Notes under the pieces: generated by a model
Told to the model about the DNA's origin: nothing
What the model saw: only the letters and a program-made list of their open reading frames with translations
Databases searched by the model: none
Source: Palsa-1150 sp036490515
GTDB lineage: Bacteria; Myxococcota_A; Polyangia; Polyangiales; Polyangiaceae
Assembly (NCBI GenBank): GCA_036490515.1
Contig: DASXDU010000032.1
Location: forward strand, 248,001-312,000
DNA length: 64,000 nt
Direction: 5' to 3'
Shown: positions 1-8,193 of the stretch, in pieces
Numbering within the stretch: the first letter of the stretch is position 1
How the letters are laid out: each line of letters starts with the position of its first letter
Position numbers and translations under genes: made by a program

Positions 1-1519
1 CCGCCACGGGCAGCCAGACGCGCACCACGGTACCACGCGCGTGGCCGGACTCGAACGAGGCCTCCCCGCCGTGAGCCTCGATCACGCGGCGCACGAAGGC
101 GAGGCCGAGACCGCTGCCGGTGGGCTTCGTCGTGAAGAAGTCGTCGAAGGCCCGCTCGCGCGTACGCGCGTCCATGCCGGCTCCGGTGTCCTGCACCCAG
201 AAGGCGACGCCGGTCTTGCCCTCCTGATCGGCGCGCGTCGTGCGGACCGTGACGGTTCCGCCGTCCGGCATGGCCTCCAGCGCGTTGTGCACCAGGTTCT
301 CGAGCACGCGGGTGAGCATGTCCTGGTCGGCGCGGCACCGTGGCAGCGCGGCCTCGAGCTCCGTCTTCACGATCGCGCGGCCGCCGGCGCCGGTCAGCGA
401 AGGCAGCGCGAGCACCGTGGCCACCAGTTCGTTGAGGTCGAGCTCCTCGGGCTGCGGCTCGGCGCGGGCGAGGCGCCCGTACACGTCGACGAGGCGATCG
501 AGGCGCGCGATCTGGTCGAGCATGAGATCGGCGAGCATCATGCGGTCCAGCCCGGGCGCGGGTCGCTCGAGGTCCTCGCGGAGCACCTGGGCGGCGCCCT
601 TGACCGCGGCCAGGGGGTTCTTGAGGTCGTGCGCCATCTGCGCGGAGAAGCGCCCCACGGTCGCGAGGTGCGTCTGTCGCTCGCGGCGGGTGACGCCTTC
701 GGAGAGCCACCGCAAGCCCGCCGCGAAGAGGGCGAGCGTGACGGTGAAGCTCCCGAAAAGCAAGATCGCCACCCGGGAGCTCAGGTAGTGGCCGAGCAGC
801 ACGACCGTCAGGACGCCGACGGCCGCGGCGACCAGCACGAACCCGGCCACCCAGAGCGACACGTCGCGCGCGAACAGGTGGAATCGGAGCGCCACGATCG
901 CCAGGAGCACGGCGCTGATGGTGATGCCGACGTTGGCCAGTCCCGGAATGCTCACGAACGTCGTCAGCTCCTCGGTTGCGCCGAGCACCGTGCCGATGGC
1001 GAACGCCGCGAGCAGGAGGTGCGTGCGGGCGCGCTCGGTCGCGTCGGTCGAGGCTCGGAGGTGTCTGACCAGCGCGTAGATCGCGAGCACCATCGTGGGG
1101 ATCGCCGCGGACAGGAGACAAAGCGCCCACGGTGGCGAGGAGGGTTCGCCCCCTCCGCCGACGAACGGCCGGACGTACGGCAAGACGAAGGCGAGCAGCG
1201 CGACGATGCTGAGGGCTCCGCCGGCGGCGAAGGCGAGAGCGAGGGTCGCCCGGAGCGCGCGTCGCCGCCCGGTGAACACGAGCACGAGCTGGAGCGCGAG
1301 CGGCGCCGTCCATGGCGTCAACGCGTGATCGAGCCAGTGCCACGCGGGGCTGCCCGACAGCTGGTACACGAGCGTCGCGGTCATCCAGCCGAAGACATCG
1401 AGGCACAGCAGCGCGAGAGGCAAGGCGAGCGGGCTCCGGGCCGCGCGCGCGATCGCCAGGACCGCAAGCGCGAGCAGGACGGCGCACGCGACGATGGAGA
1501 TGAAGTCGTTGGCGGACAT
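1..1519 (-). CDS. Membrane sensor histidine kinase (3' end cut by window edge)
   Basis: The gene runs off the left edge with about 506 residues visible. The first ~270 residues hold seven to nine hydrophobic segments, so this is a multi-spanning membrane sensor rather than a two-TM type. The cytoplasmic kinase core follows: H-box FSAQMAHDLKNPL with the phospho-accepting histidine at residue 297, N-box LENLVHNALEAM, G1 box QDTGAGM and G2 box GSGLGLA. The reading stops at VRVWLPVA, normally within a few residues of the end of an HATPase domain, so little is missing. The ATG at 1519 gives a hydrophobic N-terminus with no signal cleavage site. No response regulator is visible; it could lie beyond the left edge. 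It sits 52 bp downstream of the CxxCH protein on the same strand. Input signal unknown. Confidence 0.9.
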   Translation of the reverse strand, partial: MSANDFISIVACAVLLALAVLAIARAARSPLALPLALLCLDVFGWMTATLVYQLSGSPAWHWLDHALTPWTAPLALQLVLVFTGRRRALRATLALAFAAGGALSIVALLAFVLPYVRPFVGGGGEPSSPPWALCLLSAAIPTMVLAIYALVRHLRASTDATERARTHLLLAAFAIGTVLGATEELTTFVSIPGLANVGITISAVLLAIVALRFHLFARDVSLWVAGFVLVAAAVGVLTVVLLGHYLSSRVAILLFGSFTVTLALFAAGLRWLSEGVTRRERQTHLATVGRFSAQMAHDLKNPLAAVKGAAQVLREDLERPAPGLDRMMLADLMLDQIARLDRLVDVYGRLARAEPQPEELDLNELVATVLALPSLTGAGGRAIVKTELEAALPRCRADQDMLTRVLENLVHNALEAMPDGGTVTVRTTRADQEGKTGVAFWVQDTGAGMDARTRERAFDDFFTTKPTGSGLGLAFVRRVIEAHGGEASFESGHARGTVVRVWLPVA

Positions 1520-1571
1520 GGCGAGCGTGGACCTCGACGAGGACGGCGCCACCTCGATCGTACTCCGCGTG

Positions 1572-2696
1572 TCAGTCGCCGCTCCACAGCGTCAGCTGCA
1601 TCCACTCGATGCGCCTTCGCATCTCGTCGTGGTCCTGGCTCGGGTCCACGAGGAACCGGGACAGCTTGGCGTCGCCGGTGGCGATCGGATCGATCTGGAA
1701 GCCGTTGGCCGACAGCGCATGGCAGCCACCGCAGGTCAGCTGGACGAGCGCGTCGGACCGGGGCAGGCTCGAGACGTAGGCCGGTGGCTGCTCGCCCGGG
1801 GACGAGTAGGCGGCCCACCACGATGAGGGAAAGAGCGCCGTCCCGTCTGCGATTGCGTCCGCGTCGTCCTGGGCGAACTGCTGCATCGACGCGCTCGACA
1901 CGGCCGTCCAGTCCGGGCTGTTGCGCACGTTCGTCGCCGCGATCTCGCCCGACTCGATCTGAAACTGATGGAGCAGCATCGGGCTGGTGAGGGCATCGGC
2001 CGTGCGGATCTGGGCGAGCGTGCCGCTCGCCACGAAGGTCTGCGTGAGGGCGGTCAGGTCGGCGGCGAACGTCGCGCCCGACGTTTGTCCGAGGGCGTGC
2101 CAGCGTTGCGCCCACTCGAGGGCCGTCCCCTGCTGCGCGTATTCGAGCGCCACGGTGACCGGCAACGAAGGGGAGCGCGGGTCGTCGCCGGGCCCCTCCG
2201 TGATCGCGAAGACCAGGCGACCCTCGCCGCCGCCGGCGACGCGGTCCGGCATGACCGAGAGGTCCGTGCGGTTGGTCACGGCGATCAGGCGAAAGGGCGC
2301 CGCGTGCGCCGGCAGCGTGTAAGCGTCGCAGGATCCGCAGTCGTCGTCACACCCGTTGGTGGGGGTCGCGTGGAGCCACGGGCACGTGACCTGCTGGCTG
2401 AGCATCGTCGCGCGATCGGCGAACCCCTCGTCCCGCAGCCGATCCGACCAGGCCTGGAGCCAGCGAAGTGTCGCCCCCGACGCGATGGGCAGGGCGCTCA
2501 CGGCTTGCGGGAAGCTGAGGGGGCCGCCCGTCTGGTTCTGCGCGAGCGCGCCGGAGAGCAGGCCCTCGTCGGTGACGACGAGCTCGCGGCTCGGATCCAC
2601 CGGGATCGACGTGGCGCCCGCGGGCAAGCCCGTCTGCCAGAGGCATCCCATCGCGAGCCCCGGGAGCCCCATGAGCGCCGCATGAACCGACTTCAT
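1572..2696 (-). CDS. Secreted CxxCH-containing hypothetical protein
   Basis: A 374-residue protein of unknown function. A short hydrophobic N-terminus (HAALMGLPGLAMGCLW) suggests export, possibly as a lipoprotein at the Cys in AMGC. Near the C-terminus LTCGGCHALS carries a single CxxCH (C322, C325, H326), the c-type heme attachment motif, with a nearby Met/His-containing tail. There is also a Cys cluster CDDDCGSCDAY near residue 120. The middle resembles no family I can name. Single-heme surface proteins of this kind are common in myxobacteria, but heme attachment here is inferred from the motif alone. It lies 18 bp downstream of the outer-membrane-type gene and upstream of the histidine kinase on one strand, so the three may be co-transcribed. 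Confidence 0.8.
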   Translation of the reverse strand: MKSVHAALMGLPGLAMGCLWQTGLPAGATSIPVDPSRELVVTDEGLLSGALAQNQTGGPLSFPQAVSALPIASGATLRWLQAWSDRLRDEGFADRATMLSQQVTCPWLHATPTNGCDDDCGSCDAYTLPAHAAPFRLIAVTNRTDLSVMPDRVAGGGEGRLVFAITEGPGDDPRSPSLPVTVALEYAQQGTALEWAQRWHALGQTSGATFAADLTALTQTFVASGTLAQIRTADALTSPMLLHQFQIESGEIAATNVRNSPDWTAVSSASMQQFAQDDADAIADGTALFPSSWWAAYSSPGEQPPAYVSSLPRSDALVQLTCGGCHALSANGFQIDPIATGDAKLSRFLVDPSQDHDEMRRRIEWMQLTLWSGD

Positions 2697-2714
2697 CGTC
2701 CGTCTCCTGATGGC

Positions 2715-3449
2715 TCAGAACGTGTGTTGCGCCCCGATCTCGACCACGACGGGAGGCCCGCCCACCTGGGCGGGCAGAACACCCATCAGCACCAGCGTGG
2801 CCTCGGCGAAGAGATGGCTCTGTCCCGACAGCGCGTAGCTCGACCTGCTGCTCAGCGTGTTCCAGAGGCCGCCCGCGAATCCCTTCGTGGGGTTCGAGGT
2901 GGTGTTGTACGGAGGCATGGCGACCGTGCGCCCTCCGGCGAGCTGCCCCAGCGCTTCCGTCGACACGGCGGCGATGAAGCCCGTGCCGCCCGCGACGTGC
3001 CAGCGCTCGCCGACGGCGCCGTCGAAGAAGATCTCGGGCCGCGCGACCAACCACGACGTGCCCCCCTCGCTGCTCGGACCCGTCGTGGCCGATGGGTAGT
3101 AGAGCATCGGAGCGATGAGCACGAGCGAAGTGCCGGGGCTCATGGCGATTCGGAACCGCGGGCGGATGCCCGCCGTGGGGACACTCGGCGTGGGGTGATC
3201 GGGCACGTAGGCGAGCGCGACGCCGCCGATGGCACCCATCGCAAACCAGCCGGTGAACGCGTAGCCGATCTCGGCGATCCCCGGGAGGGGCAGACCCGTC
3301 GCCGCAGCCACGGTCGCGTGTCCGGCCGCCGGAAACAGGTCACCGTTCGACGGCGGCGCCGCCGGCGCTGCGTCTTCCTCCGAGGCCGCGGCGAGCTCCG
3401 ACATGCAGAGGACAGCGGCTGCCACGACGAGTCGTGCGAGTGGCATCAT
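2715..3449 (-). CDS. Predicted outer-membrane / surface beta-barrel-like protein
   Basis: A 244-residue protein. The frame stays open further upstream, but the double ATG at 3449/3446 is directly followed by a typical signal peptide (MMPLARLVVAAAVLCMSELAAASE), so the start is placed there. After an Ala/Pro-rich stretch the sequence alternates short hydrophobic and polar segments, is rich in Gly and aromatic residues, and ends in ...IGAQHTF with a terminal Phe. This is the usual signature of an outer-membrane barrel recognised by the BAM machinery. No specific family recognised. It is the first gene of the leftward group that includes the CxxCH protein and the sensor kinase, and is divergent (177 bp) from the small Cys-rich lipoprotein. 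Confidence 0.7.
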   Translation of the reverse strand: MMPLARLVVAAAVLCMSELAAASEEDAAPAAPPSNGDLFPAAGHATVAAATGLPLPGIAEIGYAFTGWFAMGAIGGVALAYVPDHPTPSVPTAGIRPRFRIAMSPGTSLVLIAPMLYYPSATTGPSSEGGTSWLVARPEIFFDGAVGERWHVAGGTGFIAAVSTEALGQLAGGRTVAMPPYNTTSNPTKGFAGGLWNTLSSRSSYALSGQSHLFAEATLVLMGVLPAQVGGPPVVVEIGAQHTF

Positions 3450-3626
3450 GCCTTGGCCAAGAGCACCCGCCGTGCCGTCTCGGATCTCGCGGGCTTCCGC
3501 CTCCGCGTGTGCACCCCACTGCACAATCCCGAGCACGGCGGTGCATATGCGTCCGGCACTACTGACGGCCCTACTGGATCGTCGACGATGTTGACCCTTC
3601 GCCCGGCTCGGGCGAGCCTTGGTGGG

Positions 3627-3863
3627 ATGAAGAGCACGAAGATCGTCGGGAAGCTCATGGCGCTGTTTTTCGTGGGGTCGGCCTTCGTGGCTTGCTACGC
3701 CGACGTGCAGGCGGGCGGGGGCGGCGACGTCGAGTGCCGGAACACGCTGCGGCGGCGCGGGGACGTCGAGACGTGCCGCACGCGCTGCGGGGACGAGGGC
3801 TGCCGGACGCACTGCGCGGAGCAGGAGCGCTGGGCACACGAGCACCACTGCTGGATCGACTGA
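3627..3863 (+). CDS. Small cysteine-rich putative lipoprotein
   Basis: A 78-residue secreted protein. The start at 3627 gives a basic n-region, a hydrophobic core and a lipobox-like SAFVAC, with the acylated Cys predicted at residue 26. The -3 Phe is unusual for a lipobox. The mature part is small and highly charged with six regularly spaced cysteines (CRNTLRRRGDVETCRTRCG, then CRTHC and a final C), which should form disulfides. Function unknown. A longer frame upstream of this ATG has no signal sequence at its start and was not used. The gene converges on the site-2 protease gene; both stop codons fall in a shared hairpin. Confidence 0.65.
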   Translation: MKSTKIVGKLMALFFVGSAFVACYADVQAGGGGDVECRNTLRRRGDVETCRTRCGDEGCRTHCAEQERWAHEHHCWID

Positions 3864-3901
3864 GCGTCGATCGCGCGAACGAAGGCGCGCGCCGCGCTCA
3901 G
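3860..3901. terminator. Hairpin spanning both stop codons of a convergent pair
   Basis: CTGAGCG at 3860-3867 pairs with CGCTCAG at 3895-3901, and inner GCGCG runs (about 3873-3892) can extend the stem. The stop codons of the small lipoprotein (3861-3863) and of the site-2 protease (3898-3900) lie in the two arms. No U-tract follows, so intrinsic termination is only inferred from structure and position. Confidence 0.4.
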
Positions 3902-4797
3902 CCGGCGGTGCGCGCCCGGAGCTCGAGCAGCGACGGGTGCGGGTGGTATCCGGCGGGCATCGCCGCGAGCGCGGCGTCGGCGTCGGCCACGCGCCCTTCG
4001 AGCAGGAACCCGAACGCCACGAGCTGGAGGGCCTCGGCCTTGACGGGCGCGGACTGCGACTCGAGCGCGACGGGGCGCGCGATGGCGAGCACGCGCCCGC
4101 CGTCCTTCTCGTTCAGCGCGGCGTAGGCCTTCGCGAGCGACTCGCGCATCGGCTCGTCGTGCTCGCGCGCACGCACGGACTTGAGGGCGCGGACGTTCAT
4201 GGCGACGAACATCGCCGCGAGGAGCGCGCCCCACCACGACTGGAAGAGGAGCGCCGCCGGGATGGCCAGCGCCGCGACGATGATGGACACGTAGGTCGCG
4301 AGCCGCTCGCCGCGCATGCCCGTCAGCGCGTCGAGGAGCTGCCGCATCACGTTGCCGCCGTCGAGCGGCAGCATGGGCAAGAGGTTCACCAGGCCCCAGA
4401 CGAAGTTCACGAAGAGCAGGTTGTCGTAGATGAACTGGCCGAGGGGCGTCGGCGGGAAGACGTGGCGGCCGAGCGCGAAGACGACCGCGGCGACGCCGAA
4501 GCCGGCGAAGGGGCCGGCGAGGCTGATGGCGATGCGGCGGGCCGTGCCGAGCGGCTTCGAGGCGGACCACGACGTCGTGCCGCCCATGCCGTGGAGATCG
4601 ATCGACGGCTGGAGGCCGAAGCCGAGGCCCATGGTCGCGTGGCCGAGCTCGTGGAGCATGACCGACACGAACACGATCCCCACCCACGAGACGATCATCA
4701 GCACGTCCTGGCTGAAGAGCGCGAAGAAGACCGCCGTCACGAAGAACGACGGCTGGATGCGGACCGGGATCTTGCCCAGCCGGAACGAGAGATTCAC
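3898..4797 (-). CDS. Site-2 protease family (M50) intramembrane metalloprotease
   Basis: A 299-residue polytopic membrane protease. The zinc-binding HELGH motif is at residues 49-53 inside a hydrophobic segment, and the second motif PMLPLDGG (LDGG 145-148) supplies the third zinc ligand, as in family M50B. Both are intact. Membrane segments flank them, and the C-terminal ~100 residues look helical and soluble (ALNEKDGGRVLAIA...). The start is GTG at 4797. Family members cleave substrates within the membrane, often anti-sigma factors or signalling peptides; the substrate here is not apparent. It follows a small membrane protein by 15 bp on the same strand, suggesting one transcript. Confidence 0.9.
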   Translation of the reverse strand: MNLSFRLGKIPVRIQPSFFVTAVFFALFSQDVLMIVSWVGIVFVSVMLHELGHATMGLGFGLQPSIDLHGMGGTTSWSASKPLGTARRIAISLAGPFAGFGVAAVVFALGRHVFPPTPLGQFIYDNLLFVNFVWGLVNLLPMLPLDGGNVMRQLLDALTGMRGERLATYVSIIVAALAIPAALLFQSWWGALLAAMFVAMNVRALKSVRAREHDEPMRESLAKAYAALNEKDGGRVLAIARPVALESQSAPVKAEALQLVAFGFLLEGRVADADAALAAMPAGYHPHPSLLELRARTAG

Positions 4798-4812
4798 CTC
4801 GCGGGTACCATG

Positions 4813-5337
4813 TCACGACCGCGCCGCGCGCGCGAGGGCTGCCCCGAGCACGAGGCCGGCCAGCGCGGAGGCGCCGAACCAGGCGGGATCGCTCCAGACG
4901 ACGAGCTTGGACCAGCCGACGACGAGGAGCGCCGGGATGACCAGCGCGAGCGAGAGGGGCGCGTCGCGGTCCGTCGGCGGGGCGAGCTCGTAGCCGAGGA
5001 CCGCGAAGAGAAAGAGGGTGTGGCCGCTGAGGGGCAGCGCGCCGCCGAGGCGCCCGAGGGCGAGCAGGCTGGTGACGACGACGAGCGCCGCGCGCGGCAG
5101 GAGGGTGGGGCGGTCGTCGCCGCGGAGGGCGTCGAGGAGGACGGCGCCCGCGAACGCGCCGAAGGCGGGAAAGACCGAGAGCTGGTAGCCGAGGGGAACG
5201 ACCGCGTCGATCGCGGCGCGCCCGACGCGAACGGGCATGGGCGGCAGGTGCGCGAAGACCGCCCACGCGGCGAGGGCTGCGGCGACGGCGAAGGCGAGCA
5301 GCCAGGCGGGGCGCGGCACGGCAGGGGTGCGTGGCAT
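4813..5337 (-). CDS. Small polytopic membrane protein
   Basis: A 174-residue protein with five or six hydrophobic segments (for example AWLLAFAVAAALAAWAVFAHL, and SLALVIPALLVVGWSKLVV) and very few charged residues. An ATG at 5337 (MPRTPAVPRP) is preferred over a TTG seven codons upstream. No family recognised. Its position just upstream of the site-2 protease suggests a shared role or simply a shared transcript. Divergent from the ATPase/TPR pair, with an 86-bp gap that must hold promoters for both directions. Confidence 0.7.
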   Translation of the reverse strand: MPRTPAVPRPAWLLAFAVAAALAAWAVFAHLPPMPVRVGRAAIDAVVPLGYQLSVFPAFGAFAGAVLLDALRGDDRPTLLPRAALVVVTSLLALGRLGGALPLSGHTLFLFAVLGYELAPPTDRDAPLSLALVIPALLVVGWSKLVVWSDPAWFGASALAGLVLGAALARAARS

Positions 5338-5423
5338 CTCGGAGGCGCGGGTCAGCAAGGCTCTCGCGAGGGGAACGCGCAGGCGAGCGCCGCTGCTTCC
5401 CGGCGAGGTATGCTCCGCCGCGC

Positions 5424-6755
5424 ATGATCGGCGCGGAAGAGCTGCGGCAACTCATCGGGGCGTGCGATCCGAACCGGCCGCTGTCGGCCGGGGATCCCCT
5501 GTACGTGCCGTTCGACGAGGGGACGCCCGTCCGCGGGACGGCCGGACGGTCGTGCATCGACGTCCTCCAGCGGCTCATCCTCCTGCAGGACGAGACGTGC
5601 CAGCTCTTCACGGGCTTCCCGGGGACGGGGAAGACGACGGAGCTCGGGCGGCTCAAGCAGCGGCTCGAGGCCCAGCGGGATCTCCCGACCTGCTGCGTCT
5701 ACATCGACTTCGAGCAGTGGCTCGACCGCTACACGCCGGTCTCGATCACCGACGTCCTTCGCGTCGTCGCCCACGTGCTCGACCGCGAGGCGACGGCCGC
5801 CGAGGGCAAGGACCCCGACGCGGAGCCGGGGTACGCCAAGCGCCTCTTCGACTTCATGGCGCACACGGACCTCGAGCTCCAGAAGCTCGGCTTCAACGCG
5901 TACGGCGCGAGCCTCATGCTCGAGCTCAAGAACAACCCCTCGTTCCACCAGAAGGGCGAGGACGCGCTGCGCGTGCGGTTCCAGCAGTTCGCGAGCGAGG
6001 CCAGGGCCGCGATGCAGCAGGCCATCCTCCGCTTGCGGCAGGCGCCGAGCACGCAGGCGCAGCGCATCGTGGTGCTCGCCGACGGGCTCGAGAAGTTCAC
6101 GCCGCTCCGCGAGGAGGACCGCGGCGTCATGGAGGCGAGCGTCGAGGGCGTCTTCGTGCAGCACGCCCAGTGGCTCCACCTGCCGTGCCACGTCGTCTAC
6201 ACGTTCCCGCTCTGGCTGCGGTTCCGCGTCGCCGAGCTCGGGGGCCTCTTCGACGGGAGCCCGGCGGTCCTGCCGATGGTGAAGATCAGCGATCCGGACG
6301 GGACGCCGTACCCGGTCGGGATGGAGAAGCTCGTCGACCTCGTGCACCGGCGCGTGCGCGACCTCGCGCGCGTCTTCGGCGACGACCTCGACGTGACGCT
6401 CGTGCCGCTCCTCCTGGCGTCGGGCGGCTACCCGCGCGACCTCCTGCGCATGGTGCGGCAGGTCCTCATCGACGGGCGCGCCTTCCCCGTGAAGAGCGCC
6501 GACGTCCAGCGTGTCATCGACGAGCTCTCGCGGCAGTACGCGTTCGTCGTTCGCGGGACGAACCTCCCGCTCCTCAAGCAGATCGCCACGACGCACGCGA
6601 TGCCGCAGGAGGACGCCGAGCAGGTGGCGGCGTTCGGGCGCCTGCTCGAGCGATGGCTCGTGCTCGCCTACCGCAACGGCGAGGAGTGGTACGACCTGCA
6701 CCCGCTCGTGCGGCGCGCGCCCATCGTCCGGGCGCACCTCGACGAAGAGCCATGA
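5424..6755 (+). CDS. P-loop ATPase with C-terminal winged-helix-like region
   Basis: A 443-residue protein. It opens with a short N-terminal region and then a Walker A GFPGTGKTT (64-72), a Walker B-like RIVVLADGLEKF (214-225), and a sensor-2-like GGYPRDLLRM (334-343). The C-terminal part (about 365-435) looks like a winged helix, ending in the EWYDLHPLVRR pattern common at the end of STAND and AAA-type regulatory ATPase modules. Such ATPases act as nucleotide switches in signalling or conflict systems. The stop overlaps the start of the TPR gene (ATGA), so the two proteins are almost certainly made together. The alternative, an ORC/Cdc6-like loader, is less likely given the partner. Confidence 0.8.
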   Translation: MIGAEELRQLIGACDPNRPLSAGDPLYVPFDEGTPVRGTAGRSCIDVLQRLILLQDETCQLFTGFPGTGKTTELGRLKQRLEAQRDLPTCCVYIDFEQWLDRYTPVSITDVLRVVAHVLDREATAAEGKDPDAEPGYAKRLFDFMAHTDLELQKLGFNAYGASLMLELKNNPSFHQKGEDALRVRFQQFASEARAAMQQAILRLRQAPSTQAQRIVVLADGLEKFTPLREEDRGVMEASVEGVFVQHAQWLHLPCHVVYTFPLWLRFRVAELGGLFDGSPAVLPMVKISDPDGTPYPVGMEKLVDLVHRRVRDLARVFGDDLDVTLVPLLLASGGYPRDLLRMVRQVLIDGRAFPVKSADVQRVIDELSRQYAFVVRGTNLPLLKQIATTHAMPQEDAEQVAAFGRLLERWLVLAYRNGEEWYDLHPLVRRAPIVRAHLDEEP

Positions 6756-8035
6756 CCTCGCCCCCGAGCAGCGGACGGACCGCGCCGGCGGACCTGCACG
6801 AGCTGCTCCGTGTCCTGTCGCTGGCGAGCGGCTTCATGCTGGTGCCCGTCGAGGTGGCGGGCCCGGACGCGGCGCGCGGTCTGGCGGCGATGGTGCCGGA
6901 GCTCGCGGCGATCGAGCCGGTGGACGAGGAGGGCTGGACGCAGCTCGTGGCGCGCCTGCTCGACGCGGGCGCGACGGACGCGCGCGCGGTGATGCTCGTG
7001 GGCCCCGCGGGCACGAGCGCGGGGCTCCTCGCGGCGCTGCGGCTCGTCAACCAGCGGCGGGACTCGATCGTGGAGGCCCTCGCGCGGCCCCTCCTCTGGT
7101 GCGGGCCGCCCGAGTTCCTGAAGCTCACGTGGGAGCGGGCGCCGGACTTCTGGTCCATCCGCGCGATGACGCTGCGGTTCGCGCGGTCGGCCGATCCCGT
7201 GCAAGAGGCGCCGCTCTGGCCGGGCGCGTGGGTGGCCGATCCGCCCGAGCGGCTGCGCGAGCTCCTGGCGATGGCGCGGCGGCAAGGCGACGAGAGGAAC
7301 GCGGAGCGCGCGGCGGCGTCGCTCGCGGAGGCGCTCGTGGCACGCGGGGAGCTCGACGAGGCGACCGAGGTGCTCGCCGAGAGCGGGGGCGCGCCGCCGC
7401 TGCGCATGGTGGACGCGGTGGCGTCTGCCCTGCGGGGCGCGCGAGGGAGAGCGGCGTCGATCCTGGAGGACGCGGCGTGGGCGGCGCAGAGCCCGGCGCT
7501 CGAGGGTAGGCGGCTCGTGGCGCTCGGGAACCTGGCCATCGAGGCGCAGCCGGACGTCGCGGTGCAGCGCTACGCCGAGGCGCGCGAGGTGCTGCGCGCG
7601 GCGGGCGACCTCGCGAACGAGGCCGTGGCGGTGGCGAACCTCGGGGTCGCGGCCATGGCCGAGGGGGACTTCGAGGCCGCGGGGAACGGCCTCGTCGAGG
7701 CGCTCGGGCTGGCGCGGGGCGCGGGCGACGTGCGGACCGAGGCGCGCATCCTGTCGAAGCTCGGGCGGGTGCAGCTCCTGCGGCGCGACTCGCGCCGAGC
7801 GTGCGCGACGCTCGAGGAGGCCCTCCAGCGCGCGGTGGACGTGGCCGATCGGCGAATCGAGAGCGAGGTCCTGCGTCGCCTGGCGCGCGCGTACATCGAG
7901 CTCGGCGATCCGGAGAAGGCCGAAGGCGACGCCCGCCGCGCCGCCGAGATCGCGCGCGACGCGGGGGACGAGGCGAGCGTGCACGAGGCGAAGGAGATCG
8001 CGGCAGAGGCGCACGCCGCGATGGAGGAGACGTGA
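6752..8035 (+). CDS. TPR protein coupled to the upstream ATPase
   Basis: A 427-residue cytoplasmic protein whose start overlaps the ATPase stop. The N-terminal ~160 residues form an alpha/beta region with LVNQRRDSIVEALARPLLWCG followed by APDFWSIRAMTLRF. This pattern is one I recall from bacterial TPR proteins paired with NTPases, where the segment precedes the repeats. From about residue 185 onward there are tandem helical repeats of TPR type (for example AVANLGVAAMAEGDFEAAGNGLVEAL, RRLARAYIELGDPEKAEGDARRA). TPRs normally sense or bind partners, so this is the likely partner or effector arm of the ATPase. No enzymatic domain is evident. Its stop is followed at once by a hexanucleotide microsatellite. 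Confidence 0.8.
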   Translation: MTSPPSSGRTAPADLHELLRVLSLASGFMLVPVEVAGPDAARGLAAMVPELAAIEPVDEEGWTQLVARLLDAGATDARAVMLVGPAGTSAGLLAALRLVNQRRDSIVEALARPLLWCGPPEFLKLTWERAPDFWSIRAMTLRFARSADPVQEAPLWPGAWVADPPERLRELLAMARRQGDERNAERAAASLAEALVARGELDEATEVLAESGGAPPLRMVDAVASALRGARGRAASILEDAAWAAQSPALEGRRLVALGNLAIEAQPDVAVQRYAEAREVLRAAGDLANEAVAVANLGVAAMAEGDFEAAGNGLVEALGLARGAGDVRTEARILSKLGRVQLLRRDSRRACATLEEALQRAVDVADRRIESEVLRRLARAYIELGDPEKAEGDARRAAEIARDAGDEASVHEAKEIAAEAHAAMEET

Positions 8036-8040
8036 GGACG

Positions 8041-8136
8041 AGCGCCAGCGGCAGCGCGAGCGCCAACGCGAGCGGCAGCGGCAACGCGAGCGCCAGCGCC
8101 AGCGCCAGCGCCAGCGCCAGCGCCAGCGCGAGCGCG
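8041..8136. repeat. Hexanucleotide microsatellite (AGCGCS), about 16 units
   Basis: Sixteen consecutive hexamers of the form agcgcc/agcgcg/agcggc/aacgcg begin five bases after the TPR stop codon. The plus frame would read an Ala/Ser/Gly tail and the minus frame an Ala/Leu run. It lies between the TPR gene and the roadblock-like gene, so it is probably non-coding. Confidence 0.8.
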
Positions 8137-8193
8137 GGCTCGACGAGAAGCGTCATCGACCGCGGATTGTGATAGGTAGTCTGGTTCCGTCCC

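Noticed and set aside
41..1990. 649-codon plus-strand frame opposite the histidine kinase
   Set aside because: It is a shadow: Arg/Glu/Gly-rich with no family motif, while the minus strand carries H-, N- and G-boxes of a kinase.
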